A stretch of 64,000 bases of DNA, taken from the NCBI GenBank assembly GCA_913060665.1, contig CAJXUY010000003.1:124001-188000 (forward strand), written 5' to 3'. The notes beneath the pieces are model-generated. The model searched no databases, was not told where the DNA came from, and was given only the letters and a program-made list of their open reading frames with translations. Source of the stretch: an uncultured Oleiphilaceae bacterium (GTDB lineage: Bacteria; Pseudomonadota; Gammaproteobacteria; Pseudomonadales; Oleiphilaceae). How positions within the stretch are numbered: the first letter of the stretch is position 1; each line of letters begins with the position of its first letter. The position numbers and the translations under genes are program-made. Below are positions 17,219-29,428 of the stretch, piece after piece.

Positions 17219-18595
17219 CTAATCCATCCATTTTAATTTATTTCTTAAGTTGACCACCTCACCAATAATTATTAGCGTCGGAGCTTTGACCTTTTCCACT
17301 TTCACAACTCCAGGCATTGTTGCTAGTGTGCCGGTAACCACTTTTTGCTCCTTGGTCGTACCTTTAGATACGAGAGCAATAGGCATATCTGCAGACATAC
17401 CATTAGTGATTAACTGGTTACAAATAACCGTTAACCCCACGAGCCCCATATAAAACACGAGCGTTTGATTTTCTTGTACGTAGTCAGACCAAGGAAGATT
17501 ACAGGTATCATCTTTAAGGTGACCTGTTATAAAACGCACCGATTGAGAAAAATCACGATGGGTTAGTGGTATTCCAGCATATGATGAACAACCTGACGCT
17601 GCAGTAATACCGGGAACAACCTGAAATGGCACCCCTTCATCACTAAGACGGTCAATCTCTTCACCGCCACGCCCAAAAATAAAAGGATCTCCGCCTTTTA
17701 ACCTTAATACACGCTTACCTTGCTTTGCCAACGTCATCAGCAGTTCATTAATTTGCTGCTGAGGAAGTGTATGGTTTGAGCGTTCCTTACCGACATCGAC
17801 CCGCTCGGCATCAGCCCTCACTAAGTCAAGAATCGGTTGAGACACTAGGCGATCGTACAATACAATATCGGCTTGTCGCATCAGCCTAAGTGCTTTGAAG
17901 GTCAGTAAGTCTGGATCTCCAGGCCCAGCCCCCACCAAGTAGACCTCGCCTCCTGGCTGAAAAACATCATTCTTCAGAGAGTTTTCTAGAATACTAATGG
18001 ATTCGTCTTCCTGTCCCGAAAATATCTTCTCGGCAAAAAGCCCCTCAAGATGGCTTTCCCAGAACCGTCGACGCTGGTTTAAATCTGGGAACTTCTCCCT
18101 AACCTGTTCCCTATACTTTGTTGCAACATCGGCCATTCGGCCAAAAGACGAAGGAATGGCAGACTCTAATTTACTTCTTAGTAATCTAGTTAATACTGGG
18201 AGAGAACCACTGCTAGACACAGATGCGATAATAGGTGAGCGATCAATAATCGACGGAAAAATAAACGAGCTACTTTCAGCTTTATTAACTACATTTACCG
18301 GTAAATTGCGTTCAGTGGCTTTTAGCGCAATTGCATCGTCCATTTCAGCATTACCAGAAGCCGCAATTACCAACACCACATTATCAAGCAGTGAAGTATC
18401 AAACGTTGTAGCAATCAAATTGATATTTCCGCTATCAATAATCGTTTGTATAGCCGCTATGCGTACATCAGCGCACAACTTGACGTTAGCACCTGCCTTT
18501 ATCAACAAATCTATTTTTCTAGCAGCGGCGTCGCCCCCTCCTACAACAAGGGTTGATGCATTTTTAAGATCAAAGTAAAGCGGTAAAAAATCCAT
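17219..18595 (-). CDS. cysG: Siroheme synthase (trifunctional)
   Basis: Makes siroheme from uroporphyrinogen III for sulfite/nitrite reductase. The N-terminal half (about 1-210) is the precorrin-2 dehydrogenase/ferrochelatase, with NAD-binding VVGGGDAAARK and ASVSSSGSLPVL. The C-terminal half (about 213-455) is the SAM uroporphyrinogen methyltransferase, with YLVGAGPGDPDLLT, VLRLKGGDPFIFGRGGEE and GITAASG. I start at the ATG of MDFLPLYFDL, which aligns with the E. coli start; an ATG four codons upstream is the alternative. No strong ribosome site supports either. It is downstream of serS on the same strand. Confidence 0.95.
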   Translation of the reverse strand: MDFLPLYFDLKNASTLVVGGGDAAARKIDLLIKAGANVKLCADVRIAAIQTIIDSGNINLIATTFDTSLLDNVVLVIAASGNAEMDDAIALKATERNLPVNVVNKAESSSFIFPSIIDRSPIIASVSSSGSLPVLTRLLRSKLESAIPSSFGRMADVATKYREQVREKFPDLNQRRRFWESHLEGLFAEKIFSGQEDESISILENSLKNDVFQPGGEVYLVGAGPGDPDLLTFKALRLMRQADIVLYDRLVSQPILDLVRADAERVDVGKERSNHTLPQQQINELLMTLAKQGKRVLRLKGGDPFIFGRGGEEIDRLSDEGVPFQVVPGITAASGCSSYAGIPLTHRDFSQSVRFITGHLKDDTCNLPWSDYVQENQTLVFYMGLVGLTVICNQLITNGMSADMPIALVSKGTTKEQKVVTGTLATMPGVVKVEKVKAPTLIIIGEVVNLRNKLKWMD

Positions 18596-18693
18596 AACTA
18601 CAACCATTTATCACGTTATGTATACAGGGTATACGACCATAACTAACGTTCTTCAATCACTTTTCAAAGCTTGAAGAGCTCAACAATTATTAG

Positions 18694-19992
<1,299 letters not shown>

Positions 19993-20051
19993 TTAATCTT
20001 ATAAATAATTCTTCTATTACATTCTGAGCGGGAGCGCTCACAAGGTATTTT

Positions 20052-20426
20052 TTATATTAGTTTGGCAAGTGATACACCGCCCCATACAGCAAGTATGCAT
20101 AGTATAACGGAGCTTAGTATATACGTCACAGCAGTTAACAAAAGTCCTTGGCTAATGAAGTTAAAAGCCTCTAAAGAAAACGTCGAAAACGTTGTAAATG
20201 CGCCTAAAAACCCTACCACAAGTATCGACTTGAGTTCTGGTGATACGTGCATTTTTAATACTACTACGACATATAAAATGCCGATTAAAAAGGAGCCTAA
20301 TATATTTACGAACAAGGTACCAAATGGAAAGTCCTTGCCCAACCAGTCTGTCACGAGACCGATTACAAAATACCTCGACAACGCCCCAAAAGCGCCACCA
20401 CATGCTATTGCGATTACCTGTAACAT
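20052..20426 (-). CDS. crcB: Fluoride ion channel CrcB/Fluc
   Basis: Exports toxic fluoride as a dual-topology dimer in the inner membrane. The 124 residues contain four membrane segments and the family signatures GGAFGALSRYF near the N-terminus, FGTLFVNILGSFLIG, and the polar-track TFSTFS. I looked in the 212-bp upstream gap for the conserved fluoride riboswitch pattern and could not find it. It lies between rarA and serS on the same strand. Confidence 0.95.
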   Translation of the reverse strand: MLQVIAIACGGAFGALSRYFVIGLVTDWLGKDFPFGTLFVNILGSFLIGILYVVVVLKMHVSPELKSILVVGFLGAFTTFSTFSLEAFNFISQGLLLTAVTYILSSVILCILAVWGGVSLAKLI

Positions 20427-20638
20427 AGTATTAATACCTTAATTTAAGCTAACAACAATGAAACTTCCGTTAAGAATGACTAACTTTTTGTTAATTGAGA
20501 CAAGATCAATTTACACAATGATAATCTGCTAACCTTTTTGTAAACGCTATACACAGGTGTTTGATCGACGGCTAGCCATAACTGTTCGCGATAACGCTGG
20601 TTTGCGAAGTGATATTCCATATAGGAATATTTATTCAT

Positions 20639-22000
20639 TTACTTTTTACGCTTTCGCTTGTTTGAACTCTCTAAATCTAGTTTACGGAGATATTCTAGCT
20701 TATCTCCAATCTTAATTTCTAATCCGCGTGGAACCGGCTCATAAAAAATACTTCCTGAAATCTCTTCTGGCAGGTAGCACTCTCCAGCGGCATACGCTTC
20801 CACTTCATCGTGAGCGTACCTGTAACTTTCTCCATAATCCATTTCTTTCAACATAGCTGACGGCGCATTTCGTAAATGCATCGGAACGTCATAGCTATCA
20901 GGAGATTCTTTTACACATTTAGATACTTTATTATACGCTTTATAAACAGCATTACTTTTTGGCGCTGAAGCTAAGTAGGCAATGGCTTGAGACAAACATA
21001 ACTCACCTTCTGGAGAGCCAAGTTTTTCGAGTGCCTCCCAAGCGTCTAGTGATATTCTCAATGCTCTTGGGTCTGCGTTTCCAATATCTTCGCTAGCCAT
21101 TCGAACAACTCTTCTTGCAATATAAAGTGGGTCGCACCCCCCATCTAACATTCTTGCCATCCAATAAAGCGCCCCGTCAGGAGAGCTACCTCTTACCGAC
21201 TTATGTAGAGCTGAAATTTGCTCATAGAATATATCACCGCCTTTATCAAACTGCTTAAGACTACTTTGAAGTAAAACCTCAATACTTGAATCATTAATTA
21301 CACGCTTACCGTTTACACTTTCGGCAAGATCAAATGCAATCTCTATAAGGTTTAATAGACGTCTAGCATCACCGTCAGACGCATTAATTAAGGTTTGTCT
21401 ATGATTGTCAGGTAAGTCAATATTTTCATTACCTAGTCCTCTTTCACTATCATAGAGAGCAATATCCATTAACGTACTTAGCTCTTCATGATTTAAACGC
21501 TTGAGAACATACACTCTAGCACGGGATAAAAGCGCGTTATTCAACTCGAATGATGGGTTTTCAGTAGTCGCGCCGATAAACACGATTGTGCCATTCTCAA
21601 CGAACGGAAGAAAAAGGTCTTGCTGCCCTTTATTTAGCCTATGTACCTCATCAACAAAAAGTACCGTCTGAACCCCTTTACTGTCTTTTAAGTATTTTGC
21701 TTTACTAACTGCTTCACGTATTTCTTTCACACCACCAAGCACTGCAGATATAGATATAAAGTGTGCACTGCACTCTGAAGATATCATTTGAGCTAGAGAA
21801 GTTTTACCCACTCCAGGAGGACCCCAAAGCACCAAGGAATGGAGACGCCCTGTTGCGATCATTGAATGTAAAAGCTGACCTGCTCCCAGAAGATGCTGTT
21901 GACCAATATATTGATCTAACTTGTTTGGACGCAGACGCGCAGCCAACGGCTGCCATAAGTTAGAACTCTTTTTTCCTTCAAATAAATCGTAACCTGACAT
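20639..22000 (-). CDS. rarA: Replication-associated recombination ATPase RarA (MgsA)
   Basis: AAA+ ATPase acting at stalled replication forks, related to clamp loaders. Walker A GPPGVGKT is at residues 60-67, Walker B LFVDEVHR near 117, and sensor-1 GATTENPSFELN follows. The C-terminal MgsA tetramerisation domain is recognisable from GGCDPLYIARRVVRMASEDIG. The C-terminus ends in a very basic KRKRKK tail. Length (453) is normal. It lies between lolA and crcB, but separated from lolA by an unusually long 525-bp gap. Confidence 0.95.
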   Translation of the reverse strand: MSGYDLFEGKKSSNLWQPLAARLRPNKLDQYIGQQHLLGAGQLLHSMIATGRLHSLVLWGPPGVGKTSLAQMISSECSAHFISISAVLGGVKEIREAVSKAKYLKDSKGVQTVLFVDEVHRLNKGQQDLFLPFVENGTIVFIGATTENPSFELNNALLSRARVYVLKRLNHEELSTLMDIALYDSERGLGNENIDLPDNHRQTLINASDGDARRLLNLIEIAFDLAESVNGKRVINDSSIEVLLQSSLKQFDKGGDIFYEQISALHKSVRGSSPDGALYWMARMLDGGCDPLYIARRVVRMASEDIGNADPRALRISLDAWEALEKLGSPEGELCLSQAIAYLASAPKSNAVYKAYNKVSKCVKESPDSYDVPMHLRNAPSAMLKEMDYGESYRYAHDEVEAYAAGECYLPEEISGSIFYEPVPRGLEIKIGDKLEYLRKLDLESSNKRKRKK

Positions 22001-22525
22001 TTTTCAACCAGTAATACTTGGATTAGTGAGCAGCAAACCTAATACAGCTCTTAAATAGTTATCCTTCGACCAATTATATATAACAATTACTTGGTGCAAA
22101 ACAATGGCTTTACATTAATGACCTTTAACTTAAACGATCAACAAGGGTTCATAAACATGCCACCAAAATTCACATATTCCAGCTTCAAAATCCCCTTCAC
22201 CACAAAGACATATTACCCGATTCGCTTAACATAGTATTTATGTATTTGTGAACTTCCAACGAAGGTGAAGTGGTTAATAGCATGAAAGAAATACAGTCAG
22301 CCTGACAGTTTTGAGGGCGGTTAAATATCTCTCTAGTTAGGATGATAGCCGTAATCCCCCGAATGAAGGGCGCTTCTATAGAACTAGGGGCGAGCCACAG
22401 CTATGCATATGCAATTAGCCAAAAAGTTTATATTCAAGATATACTAACTAGTTTAGGGCCGAATATTGTCGTACACGAATATGAACGTAATTCTACTAAC
22501 GACGATATACCCAACGCCATCGTAT
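22001..22525. other. 525-bp gap between rarA and lolA
   Basis: No convincing gene. A plus-strand ORF of 67 codons (22342-22545) lacks a properly spaced ribosome site, runs into the 3' end of lolA, and resembles nothing I recognise. The gap must hold the rarA promoter. In related genomes, as I recall, lolA and rarA are nearly adjacent, so this looks like inserted or decayed sequence. No IS ends or repeats were seen. Confidence 0.5.
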
Positions 22526-23206
22526 TTACTGCACTAACTCCCTAATTACATCGGTTCCTTCAGGGATAACAAATTCAAACTGCTTATCAGTTAGCCCACT
22601 ATTGACCTTGGCATCACTAAAGCCAATAGTGCTTTTCTGACCCAGCGAATCTGTCAGTCTCATTTCAACCAAAATACCTTGATCAAACCGTAAACGAAGT
22701 GATTCAAATAACGAGTCAGCACCTCTCGGCATCAATACATATTGATCAACGGCATTGTCCCATTGCTTATGATGAACCAGAAAACTCTCTCCCAGTTTTT
22801 TAACATCACCGCTAAATAATAATGCGGGGGTATTAGACAGTTGCTTAGTGACCGGTTGAACAGTCGCCTGCTCAAGGTCTGGATCGTATACAATTACATT
22901 TTGACCATCCGATACGATAACTTGCTCTAAAGGAGGCTCGGTATGCCAATAAAACAAACCTGGACGTTTTGCTTTTAACACACCTCTGCTCTCTTGTACC
23001 GACGTGCCCGCCTTATCAACAACATACTGCACAAAATGTGCTTCTATTGATTGGAGTTCTTCGAGTTGCTGAATGAGTAAGGTTGTTGGCTGTTCTACTC
23101 TATCAGTCAATTCATCAGCATTACCAACAGATGCTATTAATAGCATATTGAATACGAATATGGTCCGGATAGTATTATTAAGTATTGTTTGTTGAAGCAT
23201 TCTCAT
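22526..23206 (-). CDS. lolA: Outer-membrane lipoprotein carrier protein LolA
   Basis: Periplasmic chaperone that carries lipoproteins from LolCDE to LolB. The signal peptide is visible in RTIFVFNMLLIASVGNADE. The mature part has the family pattern: IEAHFVQYV, a SRGVLKAKRPGLFYWHTEPP core and VSDGQNVIVYDPDLEQATVQ. The open frame reaches back to 23290 inside ftsK, but the first 28 residues are polar and atypical. I choose the ATG at 23206, preceded by AGGA with 8-nt spacing and 16 nt after the ftsK stop. Translation is probably coupled to ftsK. Confidence 0.94.
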   Translation of the reverse strand: MRMLQQTILNNTIRTIFVFNMLLIASVGNADELTDRVEQPTTLLIQQLEELQSIEAHFVQYVVDKAGTSVQESRGVLKAKRPGLFYWHTEPPLEQVIVSDGQNVIVYDPDLEQATVQPVTKQLSNTPALLFSGDVKKLGESFLVHHKQWDNAVDQYVLMPRGADSLFESLRLRFDQGILVEMRLTDSLGQKSTIGFSDAKVNSGLTDKQFEFVIPEGTDVIRELVQ

Positions 23207-23222
23207 CAATATATTTCCTGAA

Positions 23223-25781
23223 TTAATCCTTTGGGGGCGGTGGCGCCAATACTTCTCGCGCCCCATTGTGTCCCGCTTCGCTGACCACACCTGCTGCCTC
23301 CATTGCTTCCACTAGGTTAGCAGCTCGGTTGTAGCCAATCTTCAATTTGCGTTGCACGGATGAAATAGAGGCTCGTCGTGTTTCGGTCACAAATGCAATA
23401 GCTTCGTCAAACAATGCATCCTGCTCGTTATCACCACTACTTTCACCTGAAAGCCCTGGTATCGGTTCTGATGTATCACCACCTGATAGAATCTCGTCAA
23501 TATAATCAGGCTCGCCCCGCTGTTTCCAATCGCTAACGGTTCTATGAACCTCATCATCAGATACAAACGCACCGTGAACTCGAATAGGCATACCCGTCCC
23601 TGGCGGCATATAGAGCATATCACCATGCCCCAATAGTTGTTCCGCGCCACCTTGGTCGAGAATAGTACGCGAGTCAATTCTAGAGGACACCTGAAACGCG
23701 ATCCTAGTGGGGACATTGGCTTTAATAAGCCCAGTAATGACGTCCACAGAAGGGCGCTGGGTAGCCAAAATTAGATGGATACCGGCTGCGCGTGCTTTTT
23801 GTGCTATTCGAGCAATCAGTTCTTCAACTTTTTTACCAACAATCATCATCATGTCGGCAAATTCATCAACTACCACGACCACACAAGGTAATGTCGTTAG
23901 TTCTGGTCTGTCTTCTTCACTATTGAGTAGGTTCTCGTCGGGTTTCCAAAGGGGGTCTCTAATGGGCTCACCCACCTCTATCCCATCTTTTACCTTACGG
24001 TTATAACCCCCAAGGTTTCGAACACCTAATGCTGCCATAAGACGATAACGGCGTTCCATCTCTGCCACGCACCAACGAAGAGAGTTAGCCGCCTCTTTCA
24101 TATCTGTGACGACAGGCGTTAGTAGGTGGGGAATTCCGTCATAAATAGATAGTTCCAACATCTTGGGATCTATCATAATGAGTCGAACTTCTTCGGGTGT
24201 CGATTTATAAAGCATGCTTAAGAGCATCGCATTAACGCCAACAGACTTACCCGAGCCTGTAGTACCTGCCACCAAAAGGTGAGGCATCTTTGCCAAATCA
24301 ACCACGATCGGGTCACCCGCGATGTCATTGCCTAACGCTAGTGTTAATGGAGATTGAGATTCATCGAATTCTTTGGTTGATAGTACTTCGCTGAAACGAA
24401 CCATCTGCCTTTTTTCATTGGGTATCTCGATACCCACTACAGATTTCCCAGGAATAACCTCCACAACCCTAACACTTAGCACCGCAAGTGAACGAGCCAA
24501 ATCTTTTGCTAAGTTAGTAATACGGCTAACTTTGACCCCCGGTGCGGGTTGAATTTCAAAGCGTGTAATCACAGGGCCTGGATTAACTTCAACGACTTCT
24601 ATAGTAACACCAAAATCAGCAAGCTTTTCTTCAAGTAAGCGAGAGAGATGTTCTAGCACTTCAGTCGAATACCCTTGCTCTTTAACTTTCTCAGGAGGGT
24701 CAAGCAATGTAATAAGGGGAACCCTGCCCTCTTCGAAGGCAAATAGTTTACCTTGTTTCTCCTTAGCTACTCGCTTGCTTTCTGTTTGACTGCTCTTTTT
24801 CAGGAAAGGCGCTATTTTAAGCCCTTTACCTTTTCTGTTTTCTCCCTCAGTACTAGCAGTATCATTTTTTACTGCCTCTCCAATCACAGGGTCAACGCGC
24901 CTCGAAGACTTTGATAGTTCTGCGCTATTTGACACATCATCTTTTTGTCGCTGGCTCACCTTACTTTTGATTTTATTAAGTAATGAACGGCTCTCTTTTT
25001 CTTGATCTGTGTTAGGTTGAGGAGTGACACCTACTTTATCCATCAATATGGGAGGCTCATTGCTGTTTAACGTCTTCGTGTCAGTTTCAGTACCTTTCTG
25101 TACCTGCTTCCTCGCGCGAGCCGTCGCTATTTTTGCTGAAGCATATTCTCTAAGCTGTTTAAAAGTGGCAATAGACCTATAGGCCAGCTTCAGTGTTAAC
25201 GCGCCAGTACTATCCATCAATTTCAGCCAGGAAAGTCCGGTAAATACAGTGATAGAAAATAAAAAGATAGACACCAACAGCAGGCTACTGCCTGATAGGT
25301 TGAATGCCGATAACATACTGGATGAAATTTCCTGACCCAAGATACCACCCGATGAAATCGGGAGCCCTGCAATAGAGTAAATAGCTAATAGCCCTGTGGC
25401 GCTAATAAGTACAAGTACAAACCCCGTCAGCCTCACTAAAAAAAGAGGCCAATGAAACTCCATTTTTTTATGTCGATTATGGAACTGTAACCAGGCTTTA
25501 TATGAAATCAGTAACGGAAATAAATAGGCCACATAACCAAAAAAGTAAAACAAGACATTTGCAAACCACGCTCCTGTGAGGCCTGCATAGTTTGTTGCGA
25601 CTTGGTTATGACCCGTATTGGCCCAACCGGGATCATCTGGGTTATATGAGAACAATGCCATAAATAGGTAGACACAGAGAGCTACGAGGCCAATCAAAGC
25701 CCCCTCTCTTACACCTTGTGATATATAAGCCTGAAATCGACCTTGTTTATCTACTGTTGCTGTTGCTTCTGTGTCATTCAT
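23223..25781 (-). CDS. ftsK: DNA translocase FtsK
   Basis: Septum-anchored DNA pump that clears chromosome termini and activates XerCD at dif. The 852 residues comprise an N-terminal membrane domain with about four helices (residues 25-190), a short charged linker (about 210-365), and the motor. Motor motifs are Walker A GTTGSGKS near 505 and Walker [13 protein letters not shown]. The C-terminal winged-helix gamma domain ([20 protein letters not shown]) reads KOPS sequences. It ends in a proline run, APPPPKD. The linker is short compared with E. coli FtsK. It heads the ftsK-lolA unit. Confidence 0.97.
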   Translation of the reverse strand: MNDTEATATVDKQGRFQAYISQGVREGALIGLVALCVYLFMALFSYNPDDPGWANTGHNQVATNYAGLTGAWFANVLFYFFGYVAYLFPLLISYKAWLQFHNRHKKMEFHWPLFLVRLTGFVLVLISATGLLAIYSIAGLPISSGGILGQEISSSMLSAFNLSGSSLLLVSIFLFSITVFTGLSWLKLMDSTGALTLKLAYRSIATFKQLREYASAKIATARARKQVQKGTETDTKTLNSNEPPILMDKVGVTPQPNTDQEKESRSLLNKIKSKVSQRQKDDVSNSAELSKSSRRVDPVIGEAVKNDTASTEGENRKGKGLKIAPFLKKSSQTESKRVAKEKQGKLFAFEEGRVPLITLLDPPEKVKEQGYSTEVLEHLSRLLEEKLADFGVTIEVVEVNPGPVITRFEIQPAPGVKVSRITNLAKDLARSLAVLSVRVVEVIPGKSVVGIEIPNEKRQMVRFSEVLSTKEFDESQSPLTLALGNDIAGDPIVVDLAKMPHLLVAGTTGSGKSVGVNAMLLSMLYKSTPEEVRLIMIDPKMLELSIYDGIPHLLTPVVTDMKEAANSLRWCVAEMERRYRLMAALGVRNLGGYNRKVKDGIEVGEPIRDPLWKPDENLLNSEEDRPELTTLPCVVVVVDEFADMMMIVGKKVEELIARIAQKARAAGIHLILATQRPSVDVITGLIKANVPTRIAFQVSSRIDSRTILDQGGAEQLLGHGDMLYMPPGTGMPIRVHGAFVSDDEVHRTVSDWKQRGEPDYIDEILSGGDTSEPIPGLSGESSGDNEQDALFDEAIAFVTETRRASISSVQRKLKIGYNRAANLVEAMEAAGVVSEAGHNGAREVLAPPPPKD

Positions 25782-25915
25782 GCCAAGTGGAATATTTTTT
25801 CAATATACAAAGATGAAGTGTATCGTTTCTAACGCGCTAAATCACCTTCGTGGTTCAACTATTGAAAAGATAAACTAAATATAGTGTTGATAGTATAAAA
25901 TGATTCTTAGGAAAG

Positions 25916-25942
25916 GGCGCTATATATATGAAAAATAGCGCC
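25916..25942 (-). terminator. Hairpin downstream of metZ
   Basis: GGCGCTAT and ATAGCGCC form a perfect 8-bp stem with an 11-nt AT-rich loop, about 30 nt after the metZ stop on the minus strand. It is followed by CTTTCC rather than a full T-run. It probably separates metZ from the ftsK promoter region. Confidence 0.5.
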
Positions 25943-25973
25943 ATTTACCCAGCGAATGGTAATCGAAAGTAGG

Positions 25974-27200
25974 TTACTCTAAACCTGCAGAAATAAACCC
26001 TAACTGAAGATCTTTTTTGATATCTTCTACCGCCTCTAAACCCACAGAAATTCTGATTAGGTTTTCGGTGATGCCACTTCGCGCTTTACTTTCATCAGAT
26101 AAACGTCCATGGGTAGTCGTAGCTGGGTGCGTAATCGTGGACTTTGTATCACCTAGATTGGCAGTAATAGATAAAAACCGAACACCATCAATAAATTTCC
26201 AAGCTTCTTCCTGGCCGCCCTTTATCCTGAAGGATAACACTCCACCAAAGCCATCTTGCTGCTGCTTAGCAAGCTCGTGCTGAACATGCGTTTCTAATCC
26301 AGTATAGAAAACCATTTCAACAGAGTCTTTTTTAGCCAACCATTTGGCAACCTTTAACGCACCCTCACTATGAGCCTTCATTCTCAAACAGAGTGTTTCA
26401 AGCCCCTTAAGAAAGACCCATGCATTAAAAGGACTCATCGTTGGGCCTGCAGACCTTAAAAACCCGTAGACCTCTTCCATATGTTCGTTTTTACCGACTA
26501 CGACTCCACCCACACATCGCCCCTGACCATCTAGGTACTTGGTCGCAGAGTGGACAACAATGTCTGCACCAAGCATGAGTGGACGTTGAAGTGCGGGTGT
26601 ACAAAAACAGTTATCTACAACTAATAGTGCATCATGCCTATGCGCTAAACCTGCAAGAACTTTAATATCGCCAATTTCACATAGCGGATTAGAAGGTGTC
26701 TCTAGAAACAATAGGCGCGTGTCCCCACTAATCGCCTTCTGCCACTGGTCGATATCTGTTAAATCAACAAATGTAGTGGTAACGCCAAATTTAGCCATGT
26801 ATTTTTCAAAAAACACATTAGTAGTACCAAAAACACTTCTAGAACAAACAACATTATCACCTTGTTTTAGCAGTGCCACACAAGTACTAAGGATCGCAGC
26901 CATACCCGATGCAGTTGCAACAGCTCTCTCTCCACCTTCCATTGCCGCAATACGCTCTTCAAACATATTGACGGTTGGATTTGTAAAACGGGAATATATA
27001 TTCCCTTCAGACTCACCACTAAATCGAGCCGCCGCCTCAGCCGCATTATTAAACACAAAGCTAGACGTCGGAAAAATAGCTTCACTATGCTCTAGTTCAT
27101 GCGTTCTATGAATGCCTGCCCTAACAGCGATAGTCTCTAACTCAGCGCCATCAATTTCAGCAACGGGAATAGAACCTTCAGTTGGTATCGTATTAGCCAT
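25974..27200 (-). CDS. metZ: O-succinylhomoserine sulfhydrylase
   Basis: PLP enzyme making homocysteine directly from O-succinylhomoserine and sulfide in methionine synthesis. It belongs to the Cys/Met metabolism family: YSRFTNPTV, the ETPSNPLCEI segment, DNCFCTPALQ and the PLP-lysine motif HSATKYLDGQGR (Lys about residue 218). Its place directly after purF is characteristic of metZ rather than metB or metC. The open frame begins at a TTG (27209), but I use the ATG three codons later, which lies 5 nt after the purF stop. Confidence 0.93.
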   Translation of the reverse strand: MANTIPTEGSIPVAEIDGAELETIAVRAGIHRTHELEHSEAIFPTSSFVFNNAAEAAARFSGESEGNIYSRFTNPTVNMFEERIAAMEGGERAVATASGMAAILSTCVALLKQGDNVVCSRSVFGTTNVFFEKYMAKFGVTTTFVDLTDIDQWQKAISGDTRLLFLETPSNPLCEIGDIKVLAGLAHRHDALLVVDNCFCTPALQRPLMLGADIVVHSATKYLDGQGRCVGGVVVGKNEHMEEVYGFLRSAGPTMSPFNAWVFLKGLETLCLRMKAHSEGALKVAKWLAKKDSVEMVFYTGLETHVQHELAKQQQDGFGGVLSFRIKGGQEEAWKFIDGVRFLSITANLGDTKSTITHPATTTHGRLSDESKARSGITENLIRISVGLEAVEDIKKDLQLGFISAGLE

Positions 27201-27205
27201 AATTC

Positions 27206-28726
27206 TCAATCGTTGTTATGAAGATCGATGACGGTATGATCATCATCAAACTCTTTGTTTTTCGTACGTTTACTACTTTCATTACGAGCAAACTCGAGAT
27301 TTTCTAGATACTCGGGAGTAATGTCGCCAGTAATATAATCGCCATTAAATACCGAGCAATCAAACCTCTCGATAGAAGGATTACCTTCGTTAGCACATTC
27401 TATCAAGTCATCAAGATTTTGATAAATCAACCAGTCAGCACCAATAGCTTCTTGAATTTGCGCCACTGTACGATTATGAGCAATCAACTCGCTTGCTGCA
27501 GGCATATCAATCCCGTATACATTTGGGAAACGCACTTCTGGAGCAGCAGAAGCGAAATACACTTTAGTCGCACCCGCATCACGTGCCATTTGAACGATTT
27601 CTTTACAAGTTGTACCCCGAACAATCGAATCATCAACGAGAAGTACATTCTTCCCCTTAAACTCTAGCTCGATTGGGTTTAACTTCTGACGTACAGACTT
27701 CTTACGCTGACTTTGACCAGGCATGATAAACGTTCGACCGATATAACGGTTTTTTATAAAACCTTCTCTAAACTTCACACCCAAACGATAAGCCATTTGC
27801 ATAGCCGATGTTCGACTTGTATCCGGAATAGGCATCACAACATCAATGTCGTAATCAGGACACTCTTTCATCATTTTTTCTGCCAGTTTCTCACCCATTC
27901 TCAGCCTAGCCTTGTAAACTGAAACCTGATCAATAATTGAATCAGGGCGAGCGAAGTATACATGCTCAAAGATACACGGGTTAAGCTGAGGGTTTTCAGC
28001 ACACTGCTGATTATATAACTGCCCATCTGTTTCTATATAGATTGCTTCTCCTGGATCAATATCTCTCACCAGGGTGAACCCTTCCGCACTTAATGCAACA
28101 CTCTCAGAAGCAATCATATACTCAGAGCCCTGCTCGGTTTCGCGCTTGCCATAACAAACAGGACGAATGCCATTAGGATCTCTAAACGCAACGATACCAT
28201 AACCTGTAACCATCGCGATGACAGCATAAGCCCCCTTACAGCGTTTGTGTACTGCTTTAACCGCCTCAAAAATTTCAACTTGGGTGGGAACCAATTTACC
28301 CTGTTTTTGAAGCTCATGAGCAAACACATTGAGCAAAACTTCAGAGTCAGAGTTGGTATTAATATGTCTTAGATCTGATCTAAGTAAACCCTCGGCAAGC
28401 TCAAGCGTATTCGTAAGGTTTCCATTGTGAGCAAGCGTAATGCCATATGGGGAGTTTACATAGAATGGCTGAGCTTCCGCTGAGCTTGAAGAGCCGGCGG
28501 TAGGATAACGAACATGACCAATCCCCACATTACCAACCAGCCTACGCATATGCCGGGTGCGAAATACATCTTTAACCAACCCGTTGTCTTTTCTAAGGAA
28601 AAAACGATCATCCTGATAAGTTACAATACCCGCGGCGTCCTGTCCCCGATGCTGTAAAACCGTCAGTGCATCATAGAGCACCTGGTTAACATTGGTTTTT
28701 CCAACAATTCCTACAATACCGCACAT
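27206..28726 (-). CDS. purF: Amidophosphoribosyltransferase
   Basis: First committed step of purine synthesis: PRPP plus glutamine gives phosphoribosylamine. The N-terminal nucleophile is Cys2 (MCGIVGIVG), with the glutaminase domain to about residue 240 ([28 protein letters not shown]). The phosphoribosyltransferase half carries the PRPP loop [13 protein letters not shown] at about 364-376. No propeptide precedes Cys2, as in E. coli. It is part of the cvpA-purF-metZ cluster, common in this group. Confidence 0.97.
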   Translation of the reverse strand: MCGIVGIVGKTNVNQVLYDALTVLQHRGQDAAGIVTYQDDRFFLRKDNGLVKDVFRTRHMRRLVGNVGIGHVRYPTAGSSSSAEAQPFYVNSPYGITLAHNGNLTNTLELAEGLLRSDLRHINTNSDSEVLLNVFAHELQKQGKLVPTQVEIFEAVKAVHKRCKGAYAVIAMVTGYGIVAFRDPNGIRPVCYGKRETEQGSEYMIASESVALSAEGFTLVRDIDPGEAIYIETDGQLYNQQCAENPQLNPCIFEHVYFARPDSIIDQVSVYKARLRMGEKLAEKMMKECPDYDIDVVMPIPDTSRTSAMQMAYRLGVKFREGFIKNRYIGRTFIMPGQSQRKKSVRQKLNPIELEFKGKNVLLVDDSIVRGTTCKEIVQMARDAGATKVYFASAAPEVRFPNVYGIDMPAASELIAHNRTVAQIQEAIGADWLIYQNLDDLIECANEGNPSIERFDCSVFNGDYITGDITPEYLENLEFARNESSKRTKNKEFDDDHTVIDLHNND

Positions 28727-28835
28727 TAAAGCTACCTCACTTGGGCATGAACAAGATATTAAGTAAATCTTAACAGGTTTGGTTAACTATAGTGAAAAAC
28801 ATCAGGACCCATCGTGTAGACCCAGCATTCACATC

Positions 28836-29324
28836 CTAACTCATAAAAACAGAGAACTGATCCTCGAACACTGTTCTTGACCATTGCTCTAACACTTGGA
28901 GCTTAGTAATCATTACTGATTCCTGCCACCAGGTGTCATCGACTACCGGCGTTACTCTTAACAGAGCAATCGTAACAACGACAATAATCACACCTCTTGC
29001 AACGCCAAAAATCACACCTAAAAGTCTATCTGTTGTAGACAAACCGGTTATTTTAACGAGCAAACCAATTAAATTGTTAATAATAGCGCCAACAAGAAGT
29101 GTCCCTATAAACAATATTGCGAACGCTGCAACCGCGCGAAAGACAACGGTATCGATTAGGTCGACAAGAAGAGTTTGTAAATTAGGATTAAAGGTACGAG
29201 CGATGATAAAGGCAGCGACCCACGTAACGAGGGATAAAGCTTCTTTTACAAAGCCTCGCTTTAAGCTAAAAAGGCTGGATAAAGCGATGACCGCGATGAT
29301 AGACCAGTCTGCCCAATTAAACAT
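28836..29324 (-). CDS. cvpA: Colicin V production protein family membrane protein
   Basis: Inner-membrane protein of 162 residues with four hydrophobic segments, including WADWSIIAVIALSSLFS with the downstream KRGFVKEAL motif, and GVIFGVARGVIIVVV. The family is required for colicin V export in E. coli and for envelope integrity in several bacteria, but the molecular role is unresolved. It lies upstream of purF, as usual, with a 109-bp gap that may carry a separate purF promoter. Confidence 0.92.
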   Translation of the reverse strand: MFNWADWSIIAVIALSSLFSLKRGFVKEALSLVTWVAAFIIARTFNPNLQTLLVDLIDTVVFRAVAAFAILFIGTLLVGAIINNLIGLLVKITGLSTTDRLLGVIFGVARGVIIVVVTIALLRVTPVVDDTWWQESVMITKLQVLEQWSRTVFEDQFSVFMS

Positions 29325-29428
29325 ATAAATAGTTCATCTAATGATAGGTTTCAATGGCGCGCATTCTAGCAAAGAAAATACACTTAACCAACGACAATCC
29401 AAACTAGTTACCAAAAGTCCAAATCCTG

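Noticed and set aside
17997-18578. 193-codon plus-strand ORF opposite cysG
   Set aside because: It lies fully inside the strong cysG gene and has no recognisable domain.
20062-20442. 126-codon plus-strand ORF opposite crcB
   Set aside because: It lies antisense over a clear fluoride-channel gene with all its motifs; it is a shadow frame.
20612-20630. ATATTCC/GGAATAT hairpin after rarA
   Set aside because: AT-rich stem with no T-run on the minus strand; too weak to call a terminator.
20427-20638. Fluoride riboswitch upstream of crcB
   Set aside because: I read the minus strand for the conserved aptamer bases and pseudoknot pattern and did not find them.
22342-22545. 67-codon plus-strand ORF between rarA and lolA
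   Set aside because: The only AGG upstream abuts the ATG with no spacing, the ORF runs into the 3' end of lolA, and the peptide resembles no family I know.
23207-23290. Longer lolA start inside ftsK
   Set aside because: The extra 28 residues are polar and would bury the signal peptide; the ATG at 23206 has a properly spaced ribosome site.
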